DNA from: DASWHR01 sp036398095
Lineage (GTDB): Bacteria > Actinomycetota > AC-67
Assembly: GCA_036398095.1 (NCBI GenBank)
Contig: DASWHR010000084.1
Location: 1 to 8,418 of the forward strand
DNA length: 8,418 nt
Direction: 5' to 3'
Numbering within the stretch: position 1 is the first letter of the stretch; each line of letters opens with the position of its first letter. Position numbers and translations under genes: made by a program. Under the pieces are notes generated by a model, which saw nothing but the letters and a program-made list of their open reading frames with translations, had not been told where the DNA came from and did not search any database. Shown piece by piece: positions 1 through 5,585 of the stretch.

Positions 1-118
1 TCGCCTCGTGTCCATGGCGCAAGAACAACTCCGCCATCCGCCCGTCGGCGGACACCTCGACCGTCTCGCCTCTCTCCACTAACTCATGATGCACGGACGC
101 CCCGATCTGTTGCACCAA
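1..118 (-). CDS. Partial hypothetical protein, N-terminal end, running off the left edge
   Basis: On the minus strand an uninterrupted frame of 39 codons runs from about 118 to the window edge. The only start codons near its upstream limit are TTG at 118-116 and GTG at 115-113, because an in-frame TGA lies about ten codons further upstream. A G-rich stretch (GGGG, 124-121) sits 5 nt before the GTG and could be a weak Shine-Dalgarno site. The predicted N-terminus begins VQQIGASVHHELVERGETVE, a soluble-looking amphipathic sequence with no signal peptide. Codon third positions are mostly G or C, as in the neighbours, although TTA and AGA also occur. I recognise no family. It could be a real gene start or a chance open frame, since short open frames are common at this GC. 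Confidence 0.3.
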   Translation of the reverse strand, partial: MVQQIGASVHHELVERGETVEVSADGRMAELFLRHGHEA

Positions 119-266
119 ATCCCCGCTCGGCGTGCACCCTATTCAAGGACCAAATCACCCATAAGGGAGAAGGTCGATCGCGCTCTGCCTGCGGAAACGA
201 AACCTGCGAAGACCCCTGACGGTCATTCGCCGGCACCAAGCATTGCGTCGGAATCAACGCTTCGCA

Positions 267-284
267 CGCGGGCCTCAGCCCGCG
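267..284. repeat. 7-bp inverted repeat (hairpin) upstream of the 432-aa gene
   Basis: The arms CGCGGGC (267-273) and GCCCGCG (278-284) are perfect inverted repeats around the 4-nt loop CTCA. They lie in the 215-bp gap between the left-edge minus-strand frame and the ATG at 334. No T-run follows on either strand, so a classic intrinsic terminator is not supported. It could be a leader hairpin for the downstream gene or simply a GC-rich coincidence. I see nothing else I can support in 119-333. Confidence 0.3.
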
Positions 285-333
285 GGGACTTGTCGGCGAC
301 GATGCTGTCACATGCCTCCGGTAGCGTCGAGCC

Positions 334-1632
334 ATGGTGAACAACGACATGGAGGCGGTTGCGCGCACCGCCCCGATCACAGAGTGGATGCGCGCGTTGT
401 TGCAGGTCGTCGGCGATGAGGGAATCCCGGCGGGAAAGGCGGGACTCGCTCCCAACGAGACTCGGCGCTGGTGCGATCTCGCGTCTATCCCGTACATCCT
501 CCACCTTGACCGGCTCGTGGCAAGTGAGGACATCGAGCCGCTTCACTTCGCGTACTGGCTGGCTCGAAAATCGGGGCTGATCCGGCGTTCGACCGACTCG
601 TGGCGCGTCACCAGGAAGGGAAAGGCTTTCGGGAACGACCCCGTCGCCGACGTGCTCGACCTGATCGGGACGTTTGCCGGCTCGCTCGGGTGGGCGAAGC
701 GTCGCCGGCCGGGAGAGTCCGGCACGTTCTGCGACAAGCGAGTCGACGAACTGACCCCGAACCTGCTGCGTCGCATGGCTGCCGGCCCCAAGACAATCCC
801 CACAGCCGATCTGGTCGACGAGGCCCTTGCGATCCTGCGGAAGCATTGGATCATTCGCGACATCGAAGGCCCCCGGTCGCCGCGGCTACTGCTGACCCGC
901 AGCATCGAGGAAGGCTTTCTCGAACCGCTCGCGTGGCTGGGAGTGGTTCGCGTGCGGCAGAAGCCTGGACCGCAGATCGTTGCCGCCACGCGAACGTGGC
1001 TCCTGCGCGAACACCTCTCGCGGATCGACGACAAGAGCCAGGAGCGGCAGGTCCTTCCCGTTTCGCTCGCGATGAACGCACCGTCGGCCGAGGAGTTGCT
1101 CGACGCGTGCGTGAAAGCCAGGCTCGCTCCCGCAGAACTCGCCGAGGCCGCCCGCGCATTCCGCGACGTTCACGGCTCTGCCGCGACCACGGACTTGATC
1201 GCGCTGTTCGAGACGGCAGAAGAACGGCTCTACACGCTTCACCATCTCGCCGCCGCCCTGCCGTGGGAAGAGACGTTCAAGGCGATCCTGGCACTTGCCG
1301 GACGCGGGCTCGGCCTCATCGGAATCGAGGCAATCCGGCCGCTGGCCAACCAGAACAGCACCGACTTCGTCGGCTACGCGGCTCCGCCCGAACTGACGAT
1401 GTGGGTGAGCGTGTGGAAGGCGCTCGGCGCGGCCGCAGCCGGACGCCGCCGGGAGGGCGTTCGCATCATCGCCGCCGCGCCGTACCCGGATGGGGCGGTG
1501 GCGATGCTCGGCGCCTCACCGCACCCGAAGGCGAAGCCGCTCCTTCGCGCGATCGCCGACAACGATCCGCTCCTGGCGTGCGCCGCGCTCGAGCAACTCT
1601 ATCCGCACCCCACGCCCCTGCGGCCCGTCTGA
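334..1632 (+). CDS. Uncharacterised 432-aa protein with two winged-helix-like segments
   Basis: A cytoplasmic protein whose function I do not recognise. There is no signal peptide, membrane segment, P-loop or obvious catalytic motif. Residues about 69-99 (PLHFAYWLARKSGLIRRSTD, then WRVTRKGKAF) follow the helix, 'A..GLIR', 'T..GK' pattern of a winged helix. A second segment, about 195-225 (FLEPLAWLGVVRVRQKPGPQ, then VAATRTWLL), has the same shape. By eye this pair recalls helical domains found with plasmid pRiA4b ORF-3-like proteins, but that is a weak resemblance. Residues 250-432 are Ala/Leu-rich and helical, possibly HEAT-like. An in-frame TAG at 322-324 forces the start to 334 or later. 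ATG 334 is chosen, with GTG 337 or ATG 349 possible; no good Shine-Dalgarno site precedes any of them. It converges on higA with a 19-bp gap and no terminator visible between them. GC is about 68%, like the other main genes. Confidence 0.75.
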   Translation: MVNNDMEAVARTAPITEWMRALLQVVGDEGIPAGKAGLAPNETRRWCDLASIPYILHLDRLVASEDIEPLHFAYWLARKSGLIRRSTDSWRVTRKGKAFGNDPVADVLDLIGTFAGSLGWAKRRRPGESGTFCDKRVDELTPNLLRRMAAGPKTIPTADLVDEALAILRKHWIIRDIEGPRSPRLLLTRSIEEGFLEPLAWLGVVRVRQKPGPQIVAATRTWLLREHLSRIDDKSQERQVLPVSLAMNAPSAEELLDACVKARLAPAELAEAARAFRDVHGSAATTDLIALFETAEERLYTLHHLAAALPWEETFKAILALAGRGLGLIGIEAIRPLANQNSTDFVGYAAPPELTMWVSVWKALGAAAAGRRREGVRIIAAAPYPDGAVAMLGASPHPKAKPLLRAIADNDPLLACAALEQLYPHPTPLRPV

Positions 1633-1651
1633 GAGAGGTGATTATTCGTCA

Positions 1652-1942
1652 TCAGCCAGCGTTCGCGAGCGGTCGAGGGGGACGCGCGGGCCGCGACCGA
1701 GCGAGATCATGATTCGACTGAAGCGTTAGCCAGAACTCCGGAGTGGTCTTGAACGCCGCGGAAAGCAGCCAAGCCGTCTCCGGCGTCACTCCCCTCTTCC
1801 CCTTAACCACCTCGTTGATGCGCTGGACGGGGACGCGGAGATGCTCCGCAAGCGCGACCTGCGAAAGACCGAGCGGCTTCAGAAACTCCTCGCTCAAAAC
1901 TTCCCCCGGATGCGTCGGCACTCGCTTCCTCGGCAACATCAT
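1652..1942 (-). CDS. higA: HigA-family antitoxin (XRE-type helix-turn-helix)
   Basis: Antitoxin of a type II toxin-antitoxin pair. In this family it binds and neutralises the HigB mRNA interferase and represses the operon promoter. The sequence shows the HigA/VapI hallmarks: THPGEVLSEEFLKPLGLS near residues 10-27, a helix-turn-helix over about 26-48 (LSQVALAEHL ... RINEVVKGKR), then GVTPETAWLLSAAF and TPEFWLTLQ, ending in a basic, Arg/Pro-rich tail with NHDLARSR. At 96 aa it is of usual length. It is the second gene of the pair: the higB TGA (1951-1949) overlaps an AGGAG Shine-Dalgarno site (1949-1945), which lies only 2 nt from ATG 1942 but 5 nt from a second ATG at 1939. The true start may therefore be 1939 (95 aa). 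The tight coupling suggests translational coupling with the toxin. Confidence 0.93.
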   Translation of the reverse strand: MMLPRKRVPTHPGEVLSEEFLKPLGLSQVALAEHLRVPVQRINEVVKGKRGVTPETAWLLSAAFKTTPEFWLTLQSNHDLARSRPARPPRPLANAG

Positions 1943-1948
1943 CTCTCC

Positions 1949-2239
1949 TCAGTGATAGTCGACAATCTCAACCTCGTGCGCGTCACCGGTTTCCCACCGA
2001 AAGACGATCCGCCATTGCTCGTTTACGCGAATGCTATGCCTTCCCGCGAGGTCGCCTTTCAATGCCTCCAGTCGATTTCCCGGCGGGGCGCGGAGATCGC
2101 CACGTTCCTTCGCTGCGTTGAGCATGTCGAGTTTCCGAATCGCGGCCGACCGGATCGACGGTGGAATCTTCTTGATTGCCTTCCCAGCCTCGCCATGAAA
2201 CAAAGCTTCGGTCGCCCCGTCGCGGAATGAGACAATCAA
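1949..2239 (-). CDS. higB: HigB-family toxin (RelE/ParE-fold mRNA interferase)
   Basis: Predicted ribosome-dependent endoribonuclease toxin of the HigBA module. The 96-aa length is typical. Family features are visible: PPGNRLEALKGDLAGRHSIR (residues 52-71), NEQWRIVFRW (73-82) and the terminal DYH (94-96). This matches the Asp-Tyr-His end reported as active-site residues in Proteus vulgaris HigB. The position that appears to align with that toxin's catalytic His54 is Glu58 here, from an alignment by eye and memory. The start is TTG at 2239-2237, backed by a strong GGAGG (2251-2247) at 7-nt spacing; no ATG fits the conserved N-terminus. It is the first gene of a two-gene operon, 6 bp before higA, and is transcribed divergently from the secreted-protein gene at 2436. 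Sampled GC of about 55-58% is well below the flanking genes, which fits separate acquisition. Confidence 0.93.
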   Translation of the reverse strand: MIVSFRDGATEALFHGEAGKAIKKIPPSIRSAAIRKLDMLNAAKERGDLRAPPGNRLEALKGDLAGRHSIRVNEQWRIVFRWETGDAHEVEIVDYH

Positions 2240-2246
2240 CTGATCG

Positions 2247-2251
2247 CCTCC
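2247..2251 (-). promoter_or_regulatory. Shine-Dalgarno site of higB fixing a TTG start
   Basis: GGAGG on the minus strand, 7 nt before TTG 2239-2237. It is a near-perfect anti-16S match at good spacing. It decides the non-ATG start of the toxin gene. Confidence 0.75.
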
Positions 2252-2259
2252 ACCCGTCG

Positions 2260-2288
2260 ATATTAACGCTTACACGGATACCATGCAA
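2260..2288 (-). promoter_or_regulatory. Candidate sigma-70-type promoter for higBA
   Basis: On the minus strand TTGCAT (2288-2283) and TAATAT (2265-2260) are separated by exactly 17 nt. They resemble the -35 and -10 consensus hexamers TTGACA and TATAAT. The AT-rich -10 stands out in this GC-rich DNA and lies just upstream of the higB Shine-Dalgarno site. Transcription would begin near 2253, giving a very short leader of about 13 nt. No clear palindromic HigA operator was seen over the hexamers. Confidence 0.45.
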
Positions 2289-2424
2289 GAGGGAAGATGC
2301 CGGCGGGCCAGTTCCGGGAGAACCTCGTGTGTAGAAATCCACGTTCCCACCGGTATCGCGGGGCGGAGCGGGGCGAGCGGCGCGGCGATGATGCATCCAT
2401 CCACCGGCGAACGACCGGCGGCAT

Positions 2425-2430
2425 GGGAGG
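2425..2430 (+). promoter_or_regulatory. Shine-Dalgarno site choosing the ATG at 2436
   Basis: GGGAGG lies 5 nt before ATG 2436. The frame is open further upstream, to an ATG at 2283, but that extension has no comparable site and would bury the signal peptide. This site therefore fixes the start of the secreted protein. Confidence 0.7.
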
Positions 2431-2435
2431 CGGAC

Positions 2436-2861
2436 ATGACATCGGCACGAACATTTGCGAAGGCAGCGGCGCTGGCGGCACTGGCCGTCGCGACGATGGT
2501 TCCGGCAACCTCGAGCGCGCATCCCGGCCCGGCGCACACCATCAACGGATGGGGAATGGCGGGGATCGACCCGGTCACGGTGATCGGCGCGGACCAGATG
2601 CTCGACACGGGCACCGTGATGGTCGGCTCGACGACGATCACCTTGTCCTGCGTCGAGGTGATCGCGTCGGGACCGACGACGCACTTGGTCGGCATGTTCG
2701 GAACGGGCGGCTTCACCAAGTGGACGATCACGATCCGGCAGTCCGCGGCCGGCGACTACCTGATCGTCAACAACCTGCCGATCGCAACGCCGACGAACGC
2801 CAACATGTGCGGCATCGGCAACGTCGGAGCGACCGGCACGGGATTGTTTGCCGTCGTCTAG
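2436..2861 (+). CDS. Small secreted protein of unknown function (141 aa)
   Basis: A predicted exported protein. Residues 1-28 form a classic Sec signal peptide: a basic N-terminus (MTSARTFAK), a hydrophobic Ala/Leu/Val core (about 10-22) and a cleavage site after SSA28, before HPGPAHT. No lipobox cysteine is present, so release rather than lipid anchoring is expected. The mature chain of about 113 residues is rich in Gly, Thr, Val and Ile, looks beta-rich, and has just two cysteines (C72 and C125) that could pair. I recognise no family or enzyme motif. The start at 2436 is chosen for its GGGAGG site and because it opens directly on the signal peptide. It is divergent from higB (196-bp gap) and is followed 7 nt after its TAG by a strong hairpin, so it is probably transcribed alone. 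A role in the cell envelope or outside the cell is inference from the signal peptide only. Confidence 0.8.
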   Translation: MTSARTFAKAAALAALAVATMVPATSSAHPGPAHTINGWGMAGIDPVTVIGADQMLDTGTVMVGSTTITLSCVEVIASGPTTHLVGMFGTGGFTKWTITIRQSAAGDYLIVNNLPIATPTNANMCGIGNVGATGTGLFAVV

Positions 2862-2868
2862 AGCACCC

Positions 2869-2905
2869 GCGACGGGCCGGGCGCGGCGGCCGCCCGGCCC
2901 GTCGC
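2869..2905 (+). terminator. Strong GC hairpin, probable terminator of the 141-aa gene
   Basis: A perfect 15-bp inverted repeat (2869-2883 and 2891-2905, left arm beginning GCGACGGGCC) encloses a 7-nt loop (CGGCGGC). It starts 7 nt after the upstream stop codon. There is no T-tract, but U-less hairpins are commonly proposed as terminators in very GC-rich genomes. Its position between two genes on the same strand argues that the ATPase gene has its own promoter or depends on read-through. Confidence 0.6.
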
Positions 2906-2973
2906 CTCCGCTCAAGCAGAGAAGGCAGGAAACGCGACCGGTGTTACCATCCGATCCTCAGCCGGGGGGATGG

Positions 2974-5574
2974 ATGTCAAAGCTGCCGGTTCCGGGAGCG
3001 TCGTTCGTCGGGCGGCAGCGCGAGATCGCAGCGCTGGCGCGCCTGCTGTCGAGCGAACGGCTGATCACGCTCCGCGGCCCGGGGGGCTGTGGCAAAACCC
3101 GTCTCGCGATCGAAGCCGCACGCGACCGCGGCGTCGAATGGATCGACCTGTCGGGCTGCGAGGACCCGGTCCTGGTCCCGGAGGCGTTCGCGTCGGCGTT
3201 GGGGGTCACCGAACGCGCCGGTCAAACGCTGGAAGAGACGATCCCCGGCCGCGTCTCGGCCGGCATGCTGCTGGTCGACAACTGCGAGCACGTGCTCCGG
3301 CCGGCGGCCGACCTGATCGCCGCGATCCTGGCGACCACCCCATCGGTACGCATCCTCGCGACGAGCCGCGAACGGCTCGGTATCGCGGGCGAGCACGTGT
3401 TCGAGGTTCCCGCGCTGCCGCACCCGGATCCGCGCGAGCTGCCGGATACCTCCGTGATCGAACGATACGACGCCGTCCGGCTCTTCGTGGAGCGCGCGGC
3501 CGCGCACGCACCCGGTTTCGTCGCGGGACCACGCGAGGCCGCCTCGATCGCGTTGATCTGCGCGCGCCTCGACGGCCTTCCGCTGGCCATCGAGCTTGCG
3601 GCGGCGCGCGTGGCGATCCTGACGCCGGAGCAGATCCTTGCCCGCCTCGACGATCGCTTCGCGCTGCTGTCACGCGGCGGCCGGGACGCCGCGCCGCGCC
3701 AACAAACGCTGCGCGCGCTGGTGGATTGGTCCTACGACCTGCTCTCGGACCGGGAGCGGCTGGTCCTGCGGCGTCTGGCGGTTTTCCAATCGGGATGCGA
3801 CATCGAAGCGGCCGAGCGTGTGTGCGGGCCCGACGACTTGCTCGACTCGATCACAAGTTTGGCCGAAAAGTCGCTGCTGAAGGTGAGCCGCGGCGATCTC
3901 GCGGCGCGCTACCATCTGCTCGACACGATCCGGGCGTTCGGTCTCGACAAGCTCCGCGAAGCCGGCGAAGAGCCGTCGGTGCGCGTCGGCGCGATCGACT
4001 GGTTCATCGAGCTGCTGACCGAAACCTACGGCTGGCAGACCGCCGATGTGCGGGTTCTCGACGCGCTCTCGACCGGTCACGACGATCTGATGTCGCTGTT
4101 GATGTGGGCGATCGATCATGACGACGCGTCGGGACGAGCCGTGCGCATGGCGGGTCTGCTGTGGCGCTATTGGATGAACCGTGGACACATCGCGGTGGGG
4201 CTCGACCTACTGCGGCGCGCGCTGGCGTCGACGAGCGGCGGCGACCCGGATGCTCGCGCACGTGCGCTCAACGGCGCCGCCAACCTCGCGCTGCTTCGCC
4301 AGGACCCGGACCTGGCGTGGGACTTCTACGAGGAAAGCCTCGCGATCCGCCGGGCCACCGGCGACCGGCGCGGCGTGGCCAACGTCCTTGGGGACCAAGC
4401 CTCGATGCTGACGCTCCACGGTCGCCTCGACGAAGCACGGTCGCTGGTGTCGGAGTCGCTCGCGATCGCACGCGAGATGGACAACATGTACCAGACATCG
4501 GTTGGCCTTCTGGTCCGCGGGCAGATCTCGTTTCAGGAAGGCGATCTGGCCGCGGCGCGGCGGGACATGACCGACTCGCTCGACTGGTGGCGCTCGAACG
4601 GGCAGTTCGAGGCGCTCGTCGAGACTGCGGTGGCGCTGGCGATCGTGGAGATGAGCGACGGCAACCCGGACTGCTCGCGGTTGCTGTGCGAGGAGGCGCT
4701 CGTGGTCGCGCGCGACTCGCAGACCTGGACGTGGGCGCCGGCCGCGCTCGACGTGCTCGGCGTGCTGGCCGGCGGTGACGGCGATTCGCGACGCGCGGCC
4801 GTCCTGTTCGGCGCCGCCCGGCGCATGCGATCGACCAGCGACGTGCCGGGCCCGCTGCAGCCTATACCCGCGGTCGAGGACGCTCGAGCCGCCGCTCGCG
4901 TCGCGATCGGCGCAGCCGACTTCGACGAAGCGATTCGCTACGGCCACTCGCTCGACGAGGAGTCCTCGGTCGGCTTCGCGCTGGGAACGCCTGCGGCGGC
5001 GGGCGGCCCGGACCTGCCCGCGTCGCACGCCACCCTGGCGAATCGAGCCGGGGAATGGAGCTATTCGTTCGAAGGCATGACGGGAGCAATCCGCGACTCG
5101 AAGGGAGCAAGCTACATCGCCCGCCTCGTCGCCGATCCGGGCCGCGAATTTCACGTTGCCGACCTTGCGGGGCTCGCGATCCGATCGGAGTCGCATGCGG
5201 GCGAGCTTTTGGACGAGACCGCGCGCCGCGACTTGGGCCGTCACATCCAAACCCTGCGGGCCGAGGCCGACCAGGCCCGCGCGTGGGGCGACGACGAGCG
5301 TGCGCACCGCGACGAAGCCGAGATCGAGGCGATCACCGCGCGACTCGCGACGAGCTACGGGCTTGGCGGGCGCGCCCGGACGGCCGCCGATCCGGTCGAG
5401 CGAGCGCGCAAGGCGGTCGGAAACCGGATCCGTGATGCGATCGCCAGGATTGCCGACGATCATCCAGCGCTCGCCCGGCACCTGCGCAACGCGATCCGAA
5501 CCGGCGTCTACTGCTCGTACGCGCCGGATCGCGACATCCGATGGACCGTCACCGACGAGCCGTCGCCCCGATGA
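2974..5574 (+). CDS. STAND NTPase / COG3903-like predicted ATPase regulator (866 aa)
   Basis: Large cytoplasmic signal-transducing ATPase of the AfsR/LuxR-associated type. In order: the entry motif LPVPGASFVGRQREI (4-18), Walker A GPGGCGKT (35-42), Walker B LLVDNCEHV (99-107), sensor ILATSR (127-132), GLPLA (201-205), then a winged-helix region beginning RQQTLRALVDWSYDLL (242-257). Helical TPR-like repeats cover about 365-640 and include AVLFGAARRMR near 609-619. A charged C-terminal domain (about 690-866) contains DSKGASYIARL, DPGREFHVADL and RTGVYCSYAP, as found at the end of many such ATPases. No SARP/BTAD domain, cyclase domain or LuxR helix-turn-helix is visible. ATG 2974 puts the family's usual N-terminus first and has a G-rich GGGGGG just upstream. 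GTG 2941 with AGGA (2927-2930) would add 11 residues. A still earlier in-frame ATG at 2848 would overlap the previous gene and its hairpin, so it is unlikely. Its ligand and target are unknown. The gene converges on the exported-protein gene with an 11-bp gap. Confidence 0.9.
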   Translation: MSKLPVPGASFVGRQREIAALARLLSSERLITLRGPGGCGKTRLAIEAARDRGVEWIDLSGCEDPVLVPEAFASALGVTERAGQTLEETIPGRVSAGMLLVDNCEHVLRPAADLIAAILATTPSVRILATSRERLGIAGEHVFEVPALPHPDPRELPDTSVIERYDAVRLFVERAAAHAPGFVAGPREAASIALICARLDGLPLAIELAAARVAILTPEQILARLDDRFALLSRGGRDAAPRQQTLRALVDWSYDLLSDRERLVLRRLAVFQSGCDIEAAERVCGPDDLLDSITSLAEKSLLKVSRGDLAARYHLLDTIRAFGLDKLREAGEEPSVRVGAIDWFIELLTETYGWQTADVRVLDALSTGHDDLMSLLMWAIDHDDASGRAVRMAGLLWRYWMNRGHIAVGLDLLRRALASTSGGDPDARARALNGAANLALLRQDPDLAWDFYEESLAIRRATGDRRGVANVLGDQASMLTLHGRLDEARSLVSESLAIAREMDNMYQTSVGLLVRGQISFQEGDLAAARRDMTDSLDWWRSNGQFEALVETAVALAIVEMSDGNPDCSRLLCEEALVVARDSQTWTWAPAALDVLGVLAGGDGDSRRAAVLFGAARRMRSTSDVPGPLQPIPAVEDARAAARVAIGAADFDEAIRYGHSLDEESSVGFALGTPAAAGGPDLPASHATLANRAGEWSYSFEGMTGAIRDSKGASYIARLVADPGREFHVADLAGLAIRSESHAGELLDETARRDLGRHIQTLRAEADQARAWGDDERAHRDEAEIEAITARLATSYGLGGRARTAADPVERARKAVGNRIRDAIARIADDHPALARHLRNAIRTGVYCSYAPDRDIRWTVTDEPSPR

Positions 5575-5585
5575 AGTGAGGCGCC

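Noticed and set aside
1633..1651. A bidirectional terminator between the 432-aa gene and higA.
   Set aside because: The 19-bp gap has no inverted repeat and no T-run.
2283..2435. In-frame N-terminal extension of the 141-aa secreted protein from ATG 2283.
   Set aside because: It would place 51 residues before a textbook signal peptide, and GGGAGG sits correctly before ATG 2436 instead.
2034..2915. A 293-codon minus-strand open frame across higB and the small secreted protein.
   Set aside because: It conflicts with HigB in another frame and with the signal-peptide protein on the other strand, and its translation is compositionally skewed with no motif.
2848..2973. An upstream ATG that would extend the ATPase by 42 residues.
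   Set aside because: It begins inside the preceding gene, spans the 15-bp hairpin, and adds a Pro/Arg-rich sequence. The family's N-terminus normally starts close to the LPxPxxSFVGR motif.
2974..5574. Reading the ATPase as an anti-phage (Avs-type) STAND defence protein.
   Set aside because: The P-loop, GLPLA, winged-helix, TPR and C-terminal features match AfsR/LuxR-associated regulators. No nuclease, TIR, transmembrane or other killing effector domain is seen, and higBA alone does not make a defence island.
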